Shown here: piece by piece, positions 7,651 through 14,408 of the stretch
Layout of the letters: each line of letters begins with the position of its first letter
Numbering within the stretch: the stretch's first letter is position 1
NCBI RefSeq assembly: GCF_014649995.1
Contig: NZ_BMUC01000010.1
Location: 217,012 to 281,011, forward strand
Direction of reading: 5' to 3'
DNA from: Streptomyces griseoflavus
GTDB lineage: Bacteria; Actinomycetota; Actinomycetes; Streptomycetales; Streptomycetaceae
Length of the DNA: 64,000 nt
Position numbers and translations under genes: made by a program
Notes under the pieces: generated by a model
Told to the model about the DNA's origin: nothing
The model's input: the letters and a program-made list of their open reading frames with translations, nothing else
Databases searched by the model: none

Positions 7651-8835
7651 GTGCGGGGACTCCCCTTGTCCGGGGTGACGGTGGTCAGCGTGGAGCAGGC
7701 GGTGGCGGCGCCCTACGCCACCCGGCAGCTCGCCGACCTCGGCGCGCGCGTGATCAAGGTGGAGCGGCCCGGTGAGGGAGACTTCGCCCGGCGCTACGAC
7801 ACCACCGTCCACGGCCACTCCAGCTACTTCGTGTGGATCAACCGCTCCAAGGAGTCCCTCACCCTCGACCTGAAGGACCCGCGGGGCCGCGCGATCCTGC
7901 ACCGGCTGCTCGCGGACGCCGACGTGTTCGTCCAGAACCTCGCGCCGGGTGCCGCCGGCCGGCTCGGCCTGGGGACCGGGGAACTCACCCGCCGCTACCC
8001 GCGGCTGATCCCCTGCACGATCTCCGGCTACGGCACCAGCGGCCCGTGGGCGGACCGCAAGGCCTACGACCTGCTGATGCAGTGCCAGACGGGTCTGGTG
8101 TCGCTGACCGGCACGCCGGAGGAGACCGCCCGGACCGGGATCTCCGTCGCCGACATCGCCGCCGGGATGTACGCGTACAGCGGGGTGCTGACCGCCCTGT
8201 ACACCCGTGCCACCACCGGCACGGTGCACCCGGTGGAGGTGTCCCTGTTCGAGGCGCTGGCCGAGTGGATGGGCCAGCCCGCCTACTACACGCGCTACGG
8301 CGGCAGCCAGCCCTCTCGCCTGGGCACCCAGCACGCCACCATCGCCCCCTACGGGACCTACCGGGCCGCGGACGGCCGCGAGGTGCTGCTCTCCGTCCAG
8401 AACGAGCGCGAATGGGCGGCCCTGTGCTCCCGGTTCCTCGGCCGGCCGGAGCTGACCGACGATCCGCGGTTCGCGACCGGCTCCGCCCGCGTGGCGCACC
8501 GGGAGGAAGTGAACGCGGTCGTCGCCGAGCGCTGCGCCCGCGACGACGCGGAGGATCTGCTGAAGGAACTCGAGTCGACCGGCATCGCCTGCGCCGGGGT
8601 CAACGACGTCGCCGCGTTCCTCGACCATCCCGTGCTCACCGCACGCGGCCGCCGGCGCGAGGTGGCGGTGCCGGGCGCGACGGTGGAGGCGCTGCTCCCG
8701 CCGGCCGACCTCGCGGGCGTGCCGGCCCGCATGGACCCGGTGCCCGCCGTGGGCGAGCACACGGACGCGATCCTGACCGAACTGGGCCACGGGGCCGAGG
8801 AGATCGCGGCCCTGCGCGCGGACGCCGTCGTCTGA
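7651..8835 (+). CDS. CaiB/BaiF family (class III) CoA-transferase
   Basis: About 394 aa. Moves CoA between acyl-CoA and a carboxylic acid through a covalent aspartyl intermediate. The family N-terminus is clear (LPLSGVTVVSVEQAVAAP), with GARVIKVERP and the CoA-pocket NRSKESLTLDLK. The catalytic Asp is in ISVADIAAGMYA around residue 170. I prefer GTG 7651 because the AGGGAGG Shine-Dalgarno (7637-7643) is 7 nt upstream; a GTG at 7645 is in frame but only 1 nt from it. Substrate is unknown. The LysR gene and zinc-ribbon microprotein are its context. Confidence 0.9.
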   Translation: MRGLPLSGVTVVSVEQAVAAPYATRQLADLGARVIKVERPGEGDFARRYDTTVHGHSSYFVWINRSKESLTLDLKDPRGRAILHRLLADADVFVQNLAPGAAGRLGLGTGELTRRYPRLIPCTISGYGTSGPWADRKAYDLLMQCQTGLVSLTGTPEETARTGISVADIAAGMYAYSGVLTALYTRATTGTVHPVEVSLFEALAEWMGQPAYYTRYGGSQPSRLGTQHATIAPYGTYRAADGREVLLSVQNEREWAALCSRFLGRPELTDDPRFATGSARVAHREEVNAVVAERCARDDAEDLLKELESTGIACAGVNDVAAFLDHPVLTARGRRREVAVPGATVEALLPPADLAGVPARMDPVPAVGEHTDAILTELGHGAEEIAALRADAVV

Positions 8836-8864
8836 GACGTGCGCGCGGACACCGTCGTCCGAGA
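8813..8864. repeat. 27-bp-period tandem duplication at the CoA-transferase 3' end
   Basis: TGCGCGCGGACGCCGTCGTC at 8813 recurs at 8840 with one change (GACACC), and the match runs on past the stop codon (TGAGA versus CGAGA). The second copy is downstream of the stop and has lost it. This looks like a small tandem duplication of the gene end. Confidence 0.6.
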
Positions 8865-8877
8865 ACGGCACGCGCGG

Positions 8878-9525
8878 CTACGCCCGGCTCGCGCGCAGCG
8901 CCCCCAGCACGTCCTCGTCGGTCAGCTGCCCGAACTCGTCGTACCACTGCCCCACGGCCATGAACGCGGCGGGCTGGTGCAGACACACCACCTCGTCGGC
9001 CTCGGCACGCATCAGCGCCACGCCCTGCCGCGAACCGACCGGGGCGGCCAGCACCAGCCGGCCGGGGCCCCCGGTGCGGAGGGAACGCAGCGCGGCCCGG
9101 GCGGTGGACCCGGTGGCCAGTCCGTCGTCCACGACGATCACGGTCCGTCCGCGCACGTCGGGAGCGGGCCGGCCCTCGCGGTAGAGCCGTTCCCGGCGGC
9201 GCAGTTCGGCGCGCTCGCGGGCGACGACGGGTGCGAGATCGGACGCGCTCAGGCCGAGCCCGCGCAGGGCGTCGTCGTCGAACACCGGGACTCCGTCACC
9301 GGCCATCGCGCCGACGCCGAACTCCTCGTGGAAGGGGGCACCGACCTTCCGTACGACCAGGACGTCGAGCGGCGCGCCGAGTGCTCCCGCGACCTCCGCG
9401 GCCACGGCGACACCGCCCCGGGGCAGTGCCAGCACGACCGGGTCGGGCAGGGCGCCCTCGTCCTGCCGCTCCCGCAGCCGCGCGGCCAGTTCCCGGCCGG
9501 CCTCCCGGCGATCACGGAACCGCAT
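8878..9525 (-). CDS. Phosphoribosyltransferase-fold protein
   Basis: 215 aa from ATG 9525 (MRFRDRREAG). The PRPP-binding loop VIVVDDGLATGSTARAA is near residue 125, preceded by the flexible-hood region LALPRGGVAVAAEVA and VRKVGAPFHEEFGVGAM. This is the COG1926-type PRT family found widely in actinobacteria, with no assigned base specificity. It may be a nucleobase enzyme or a regulatory PRT homologue. It is divergent from the archease gene with about 80 bp between starts. Confidence 0.88.
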   Translation of the reverse strand: MRFRDRREAGRELAARLRERQDEGALPDPVVLALPRGGVAVAAEVAGALGAPLDVLVVRKVGAPFHEEFGVGAMAGDGVPVFDDDALRGLGLSASDLAPVVARERAELRRRERLYREGRPAPDVRGRTVIVVDDGLATGSTARAALRSLRTGGPGRLVLAAPVGSRQGVALMRAEADEVVCLHQPAAFMAVGQWYDEFGQLTDEDVLGALRASRA

Positions 9526-9604
9526 GGCTCCCGCGTACCCCCGTCGCGGCATCCGAAGCACCGCTGCCGGGCATGGGCGCGCGAGCCCCGGGCAGTCGTG
9601 GGTC

Positions 9605-10060
9605 ATGGTCGGTGACACGGGCGGCTACGGGCAGGAGGGTCGGCCGGGCGGGAGCGGGCACCGTGCGGTGGCGCAGGAGGACGAGGTCCGCATCGACGCG
9701 TGGGCGTCGAGCCGGGAGAACTGCCTGGCGGAGGCGGTGACGGCGGTGGTGGAGTGCTTCGCCGACGTCTCCGGGGTGAGACCGACCGGCGCGGGCCGCA
9801 TCCGGCTCGACGCGGCCAGCGACGACGATCTCCTCGCCGCTCTGCTGGACGAGATCCTGTACCGGCTGGAGGAGTACGGGCAGGTGCCGGTCGACGTGGA
9901 GGCGGACGCGACGGAGGGCGGTCTCGACGTGCGCCTGGCGGTGGCGGCCCTGTCGGACGTGCCCCGCACCGGAGCGGCCCCGACCACCGTGACCTGGCAG
10001 GACCTCCGTATCGGCCCGGGCCCGTACGGCTGGACCTGCGCCGTCACCATCGACGCCTGA
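9605..10060 (+). CDS. Archease-family protein
   Basis: About 151 aa. Archeases speed up guanylylation and turnover of the RNA ligase RtcB. Recognised from GHRAVAQEDEVRIDAWA near the N-terminus (typical conserved His), the helix ENCLAEAVTAVVECF, LLDEILYRLEEYGQVPVDV, and the terminal VTWQDLRIGPGPYGW. No rtcB gene lies in this window, so the usual partner is absent locally. ATG 9605 is chosen as the last start before the conserved N-terminal strand; its ribosome site is weak. A more distal role in RNA repair is inferred from family only. Confidence 0.72.
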   Translation: MVGDTGGYGQEGRPGGSGHRAVAQEDEVRIDAWASSRENCLAEAVTAVVECFADVSGVRPTGAGRIRLDAASDDDLLAALLDEILYRLEEYGQVPVDVEADATEGGLDVRLAVAALSDVPRTGAAPTTVTWQDLRIGPGPYGWTCAVTIDA

Positions 10061-10089
10061 CCCACCTCCGGCCTCCGCGGCGCTTGACC

Positions 10090-10311
10090 TCAGCCCCGCT
10101 CGCGCTCGAGGAGCGGACCGGGAGTCCCTCCGGCACCGCCGGACGGGCGGGTGGTGAACGCGGCCGGGCACACGACCAGTTCCAGCCCCGCCGCGGGGCA
10201 GGGCAGGGCGGGACGGGCCGGCCGGGCGGCCGGTTCGGCCCTCGCCCCGCGCGGAAGCGGGCCCTCGACCACCACCGTCACGTCGACGTCGCTGCGTCCG
10301 GGCCGGGCGGC
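10090..10311 (-). pseudogene. Remnant of an AadA-type nucleotidyltransferase
   Basis: Reading the minus strand, the translation contains RPGRSDVDVTVVVEGPLP then LPCPAAGLELVVCP. This pattern is typical of the nucleotidyltransferase domain of aminoglycoside adenylyltransferase-like proteins (RSDxD metal site, then GLELVV). The frame lacks a start, the N-terminal helix and everything after about 70 residues, ending in low-complexity sequence at the stop at 10090. It abuts the isochorismatase 3' end. I read it as a decayed internal fragment. Identity rests on motif recall. Confidence 0.5.
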
Positions 10312-10318
10312 GCGGGCG

Positions 10319-10891
10319 TCAGGTCCACAGTTCGTCGCCGGCGCACACCCGCGCACCCATGTTGCGTTCCATCATCCGCAGCGCGGCGTCCGCCAGATCG
10401 GCGTGGATGTGGGCGACGGCGTCGCGGGGGACGATCACGTCGAGGTGCCGGATGTGCGCGTCGAGCGCGGAGTACAGGACGCACTGCTCCGTCACCTGGC
10501 CGCACAGCACGAGCCGGTCGATGCCCTGCTGGTTGAGCAGATAGCCCAGCGGGGTCTCGAAGAAGATCGAGTGCCGGGCCTTGACCACGAAGAGGGAGGA
10601 GTCGTCCGGCCGCAACGGCTCCACGAGGTGCGCGTACGGTCCCGCCAGGGCCTTGTCGAGCAGTTCGCCGTGGTGGGAGCGCCACTCGCCGAAGTTGTCG
10701 TTGACGTAGATCACCGGAACGTCCTGCTCCCGTGCCCGTTCCAGCAGGCCCGAGACGACCGGTACGACCGACTCGGCGGACGGGATCAGCTGCTCGGCGT
10801 CCGGGTGGTCGTAGGTGTTGATCATGTCGATGACGGTCAGCGCGGTCTTGCCCATGCGTCCCGGGTTCCACCGCCGGGGCGAGTCGAACAT
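10319..10891 (-). CDS. Isochorismatase-family cysteine hydrolase
   Basis: About 190 aa. Alpha/beta hydrolases of this family cleave isochorismate, nicotinamide or related amides. The triad is visible: Asp in LTVIDMINTY, Lys in LFVVKARHS, and Cys in CGQVTEQCVLYSA. ATG 10891 (MFDSPRRW) has GGAG about 8 nt upstream. Starts at 10936 (longer) and 10855 (MGKTALTVID) are also possible. It stands alone between a nucleotidyltransferase relic and a divergent PPOX-fold gene, so the substrate is not suggested by context. Confidence 0.88.
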   Translation of the reverse strand: MFDSPRRWNPGRMGKTALTVIDMINTYDHPDAEQLIPSAESVVPVVSGLLERAREQDVPVIYVNDNFGEWRSHHGELLDKALAGPYAHLVEPLRPDDSSLFVVKARHSIFFETPLGYLLNQQGIDRLVLCGQVTEQCVLYSALDAHIRHLDVIVPRDAVAHIHADLADAALRMMERNMGARVCAGDELWT

Positions 10892-10987
10892 GGTGAGCTC
10901 CGCGCTCGGCGGGCGGCATCTCACGTCGGCGGTCATCAGGGCCGTCCGGCCCTAGCCGCGCCGGGTGGCGTCCCCGACGATGGACAA

Positions 10988-11404
10988 ATGATCCACACCG
11001 ATGGCTTCCGCCTGCTCGACCGGCAGGAGTGCCTGCGCCTGCTGGCCAAGGCGCCGGTCGGTCGCGTCGTCTACACCCGGCAGGCCCTGCCGGCGGTCCT
11101 GCCCCTGAACTTCTCCCTGGACACGGACTCCTCCGTGGTGCTGCGCACCTCCGCCGCCTCCGAGCTGGTGCGGGCCGTCGACGGGGTGGTGGTCGCCTTC
11201 GAGGCCGACGACTTCCGGGCGGAGCTGCGGGCCGGCTGGAGCGTGGTGGTCACGGGCCGGGCCGCCGTGGTCACCGACCCGGCCGAGCACGAGCGTCTGC
11301 TGCGGACCGGCCCGCAGTCCTGGATGCCCATGCACGACGGCGTGTTCGTCCGCATCGAGGCCGAGATGGTGACGGGCCGGGAACTCACGGGCATCCCCGG
11401 CTGA
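10988..11404 (+). CDS. Pyridoxamine 5'-phosphate oxidase-fold (flavin/F420-type) protein
   Basis: 138 aa. Split-barrel PPOX-like fold: LLAKAPVGRVVYTRQALPAVLPLNF at the N-terminus, a central WSVVVTGRAAVVTDPAE strand, and a C-terminal FVRIEAEMVTGREL strand. Such small actinobacterial proteins bind FMN, F420 or haem; which one cannot be told here. ATG 10988 is divergent from the isochorismatase gene. Confidence 0.82.
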   Translation: MIHTDGFRLLDRQECLRLLAKAPVGRVVYTRQALPAVLPLNFSLDTDSSVVLRTSAASELVRAVDGVVVAFEADDFRAELRAGWSVVVTGRAAVVTDPAEHERLLRTGPQSWMPMHDGVFVRIEAEMVTGRELTGIPG

Positions 11405-11480
11405 GGCGCCCCCGCTCCGCCCCCGCCGCCGCCCGGGGGCGACCCGACGAGGTGTCACGGCCGTGCCGTACGGTACGGCT

Positions 11481-11927
11481 GTGACCGCCTTCAGCCCTGA
11501 GAACGCCCCGGGCCGCCACGGCCCTTCCGCCACCGTCGAGGCCCTGCCCGGTGAGGTGGGCCGGGTGCGCACCGAGTACTCGCCCGCGCACGACGGCGAC
11601 CCCGATCCCGGGGAGATCGTCTGGACCTGGGTGCCCTATGAGGAGAACGACGGCCGGGGCAAGGACCGTCCGGTGCTCGTCGTCGCCCGCGAGGCGGGCG
11701 GGACGGTGCTCGCCGTGCAGTTGTCCAGCAGGCGGCGCGAGGGGGGCCGGGAGTGGGTTCCGATCGGCAGCGGGCCGTGGGACCGGTCGGGCCGCGACTC
11801 GTGGGTGGCGGTGGACCGGGTGCTGCGGCTGCACGAGGACGGCATGCGCCGCGAGGCGTGCGCGCTGGACCGGATGCGCTTCAATCTCGTACGTCAGCGG
11901 CTGCGGGAGCGGTACGGCTGGAGCTGA
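11481..11927 (+). CDS. Orphan PemK/MazF-like toxin-family protein
   Basis: About 148 aa. MazF-like beta-barrel features: PGEIVWTWVPYEE, then KDRPVLVVAREAGG (typical GxxRPxVV strand), then LAVQLSSRR, and C-terminal LDRMRFNLVRQRLRERYGW. MazF toxins are mRNA interferases. No antitoxin gene adjoins it. The likely start is GTG 11481, with a TACGGT -10-like element 6 nt upstream that would give a leaderless mRNA; GTG 11463 is in frame upstream. Its 3' end overlaps the convergent PARG-like gene by 47 bp. Ribonuclease activity is not established by sequence alone. Confidence 0.78.
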   Translation: MTAFSPENAPGRHGPSATVEALPGEVGRVRTEYSPAHDGDPDPGEIVWTWVPYEENDGRGKDRPVLVVAREAGGTVLAVQLSSRRREGGREWVPIGSGPWDRSGRDSWVAVDRVLRLHEDGMRREACALDRMRFNLVRQRLRERYGWS

Positions 11928-12756
11928 TCCCGGCCTGCCCGGACAGCAGGTCGCCGAGCGTGCGTGCGAACGCGGCGCGGACCGGGCTGTCCCGGGTGCG
12001 GTCCAGGATCGCGAAGGCCACGTGCTCGAAGGCCCCGGCGAACCGGCCGCCCGGCGCGAGATGGGTCCGGAAGGCCGCCGCGACCTGCGCCGGCTCGTTG
12101 CGGAACACCCCGCAGCCCCAGGCGCCCAGCACCAGCCGCCGGTAACCGTGGGCGGCGGCGGTCTCCAGCACCCGTCCGGCACGCGCCGTCAGGGCGTGCG
12201 GGATCTCGCCCGCCCGCTCCGGCGCCGTGCGCAGGACGACGCCCGCGTTGGGCGCGGGCGAGGTGAGGAACCCGGCCGTGAACGGCACGTCCAGCAGACG
12301 GCCCCGGTCGTCACGGAAGACGGGCACGGCCGGTGAGTGGATCACCCGGTCCGTGTAGAACGGGTCGCGGTGGGCGCGGTGGTGGTCGTAGTAGCCGGGG
12401 GCCCGCAGCAGACAGGTGTACAGCGCGGACGCCCGGCACAGGGCCTCTTCCTGGGCCTGTGCGCCGTTGAGGTATCCCCCGCCGGGGTTGCGGGCGGAGG
12501 CGAAGTTGAGCACGGCCGTCGCGCCGGCGAGCCTGCGGGCGGCCTCGAAGCTGCTCTCGCCGGTGACCTCGAACCGGGTCACGGCCGGCCGGAACGCCGG
12601 GACCGGAACCGGTTCCGGCCCGTACACCCGCGTACCGTCCCGCGCCGCGTCGATGTCCGCCGCCAGGGACACCTCGTGCCCACCGGGCGCGCGGTAGCCC
12701 CCGGCCGCGACGATCAGCTCGGTCTCCCGGGCGATGCCCCGCAGGCGCGCGCTCAC
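11881..12756 (-). CDS. TIGR02452-family microbial PARG-type macrodomain protein
   Basis: 291 aa. The bacterial poly(ADP-ribose) glycohydrolase signature is intact: NFASARNPGGGYLNG followed by AQAQEEALCR, giving GGG-x7-QEE with the catalytic Glu. Downstream, VLGAWGCGVFRNEP matches the macrodomain phosphate loop. It should remove ADP-ribose from modified targets. The GTG start at 12756 (VSARLRG) follows a G-rich ribosome site. The last 47 bp overlap the MazF-like gene on the other strand. Confidence 0.88.
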   Translation of the reverse strand: MSARLRGIARETELIVAAGGYRAPGGHEVSLAADIDAARDGTRVYGPEPVPVPAFRPAVTRFEVTGESSFEAARRLAGATAVLNFASARNPGGGYLNGAQAQEEALCRASALYTCLLRAPGYYDHHRAHRDPFYTDRVIHSPAVPVFRDDRGRLLDVPFTAGFLTSPAPNAGVVLRTAPERAGEIPHALTARAGRVLETAAAHGYRRLVLGAWGCGVFRNEPAQVAAAFRTHLAPGGRFAGAFEHVAFAILDRTRDSPVRAAFARTLGDLLSGQAGISSSRTAPAAADVRD

Positions 12757-13058
12757 GGCGCCACCCCCGTAGCCGCCGTGACCGTACGCCGTGCGCTCTC
12801 CCCCGTCGTGCTCATGCACGCATCCTGAGCGATGCTGGTGATGCGGCGCAACGGAGTTTCCCCGCGTCGCGAAGGCCCGGCGCGCGGGCGCCGAAGCCCC
12901 TGGACAGCGGGCCGGACGAAGGGAGGACCGCACCGGTACGCCCGCCAGGCGCCCTTGTGCCCGGCGGCGCGAAGGTTTTGGGTGGACGGGTTGATGCCGG
13001 CCGGGACCATCGAACATCCGGGCCGGCGACATGGTGGAATCTCAGGAGGATCCCCCAC
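12757..13058. other. Divergent intergenic region with a hairpin in the egtA leader
   Basis: No gene is seen. Near the egtA side, GCCGGCCGGGA (12996-13006) and TCCGGGCCGGC (13017-13027) form 11-bp arms with one mismatch and a 10-nt loop, ending 17 nt before the egtA Shine-Dalgarno (AGGAGG at 13044-13049). It could be a leader structure affecting egtA expression. Promoters of both flanking genes must lie here, but I see no convincing -35/-10 pair. Confidence 0.4.
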
Positions 13059-14408
13059 ATGTCCGATGCGGAAGGTGGCTGCGCGCAGTCACGAACCACC
13101 GTCACCGAAGCCGAGGTGGAAGCCCTGGTGCGGGGCATCTGCTTCAAGACCGGACCGCCGCGCCGCCTCGGTGTCGAGGTGGAATGGCTCGTCCACGAGC
13201 TGCGGGACCCGCGGCTCCCCCTGACCTCCGAACGCCTCACGGCGGCCTACGCCGCCGTGCGGAGTGTGCCGCTGAGGTCGGCGCTCACCGTCGAACCCGG
13301 CGGCCAGCTGGAGCTGAGCTCGCCGCCCGCCGCCTCCCTGATGGAGTGCGTCGCCACCGTGTCCGCCGACCTCGACGCCGTCCGCGCGGTGCTGCGCCGG
13401 GACGGTCTGGGCCTCGCCGGGCTCGGTCACGAGCCCTGGCGGACACCCGGCCGCTTCCTGCGCGAACCGCGCTACGACGCCATGGAGGCCTGCCTCGACC
13501 GCGGCGGTCCGGCGGGCCGCGCCATGATGCGCGCCTCCGCCTCCGTGCAGGTGTGCCTGGACGCCGGGTACGAGGAGCCGGGACCCCTGGGCCACGTACG
13601 GCGCTGGTGGCTCGCGCACCAGCTGGGCGCGGTCCTGGTCGCCGTGTTCGCCAACTCGCCCCTGGCCGACGGCCGTCCGACCGGCTGGCTGTCCACGCGG
13701 CAGCTGCGCTGGGAGCAGATCGGCACCGGCCGGGCGGGCGGTCCCGTCCTGGACGCCGACCCGCGCGCGGCGTGGGCCCGGCACGTCCTGGACTCCCCCG
13801 TCATGTGCGTACGGGACGACGGCGGCCCGTGGCTGGTACCGCGGGAGCTGACCTTCCGCGAGTGGATCAGGTCCGGCACCCCGAGGCCCCCCACCCGGGA
13901 GGACCTCGACTACCACGCGACCACGCTGTTCCCGCCGGTCAGGCCGCGCGGGCACCTGGAGCTGCGCATGATCGACGCGCAGCCCGGTGACGACGGCTGG
14001 ATCGTGCCGCTGGCGGTGACGACGGCGCTGTTCGAGGATCCGGAGGCGGCCGAGACCGCCTACCGCGCGGTGAAGCCGCTGGCCGAGCGGGCGCACGGCG
14101 TGCCCGCGCCGCACAACGCGCTGTGGCGGGACGCGGCCCGCGTGGGACTGGCCGATCCGGAGCTGCGCGAGGTGGCCGGCAGCTGTTTCGCGGCGGCGCT
14201 GCGCGCCCTCCCCCGGCTCGGCGCCACCCCCGGGGTCGTCGACGCGGTGGAGGCGTACCGGGACCGCTATGTCGCCCGCGGCCGCTGCCCCGCCGACGAC
14301 CTCCTCGACGGCCTGCGCGCCACGGCCGCCGGCCACCCGCACCCGCACCCGCACCCGCACCCGCACCCGCACAACTCTTCTCCGCACGGGAAGGACACCC
14401 CCTCATGA
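13059..14408 (+). CDS. egtA: EgtA, glutamate-cysteine ligase for ergothioneine synthesis
   Basis: 449 aa. Forms gamma-glutamylcysteine, the sulfur donor for EgtB. Actinobacterial EgtA family features include LGVEVEWLVHEL, VEPGGQLELSSPP, LGHEPWRTPGRFLREPRYDAM, ASVQVCLDAG and RGHLELRMIDAQPGDD. First gene of egtABCD. ATG 13059 has AGGAGG 9 nt upstream. The C-terminus carries a run of alternating His-Pro (six HP pairs plus His, about residues 426-438) encoded by a CACCCG repeat, just before the stop. It overlaps egtB by 4 nt (ATGA). Confidence 0.94.
   Translation: MSDAEGGCAQSRTTVTEAEVEALVRGICFKTGPPRRLGVEVEWLVHELRDPRLPLTSERLTAAYAAVRSVPLRSALTVEPGGQLELSSPPAASLMECVATVSADLDAVRAVLRRDGLGLAGLGHEPWRTPGRFLREPRYDAMEACLDRGGPAGRAMMRASASVQVCLDAGYEEPGPLGHVRRWWLAHQLGAVLVAVFANSPLADGRPTGWLSTRQLRWEQIGTGRAGGPVLDADPRAAWARHVLDSPVMCVRDDGGPWLVPRELTFREWIRSGTPRPPTREDLDYHATTLFPPVRPRGHLELRMIDAQPGDDGWIVPLAVTTALFEDPEAAETAYRAVKPLAERAHGVPAPHNALWRDAARVGLADPELREVAGSCFAAALRALPRLGATPGVVDAVEAYRDRYVARGRCPADDLLDGLRATAAGHPHPHPHPHPHPHNSSPHGKDTPS
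14334..14372 (+). repeat. CACCCG hexanucleotide tandem repeat inside egtA
   Basis: Six perfect CACCCG units (14334-14369) plus CAC. They encode alternating His-Pro at the EgtA C-terminus. The length is a multiple of three, so unit gain or loss would change tail length without shifting frame. Confidence 0.9.

Noticed and set aside
11405-11480. Antitoxin gene for the MazF-like protein
   Set aside because: No coding frame with a ribosome site fits between the PPOX gene and the MazF-like gene; the upstream PPOX-fold gene is not an antitoxin family.
14334-14372. Short tandem repeat resembling a CRISPR or minisatellite
   Set aside because: In-frame hexanucleotide repeat inside egtA without spacers.
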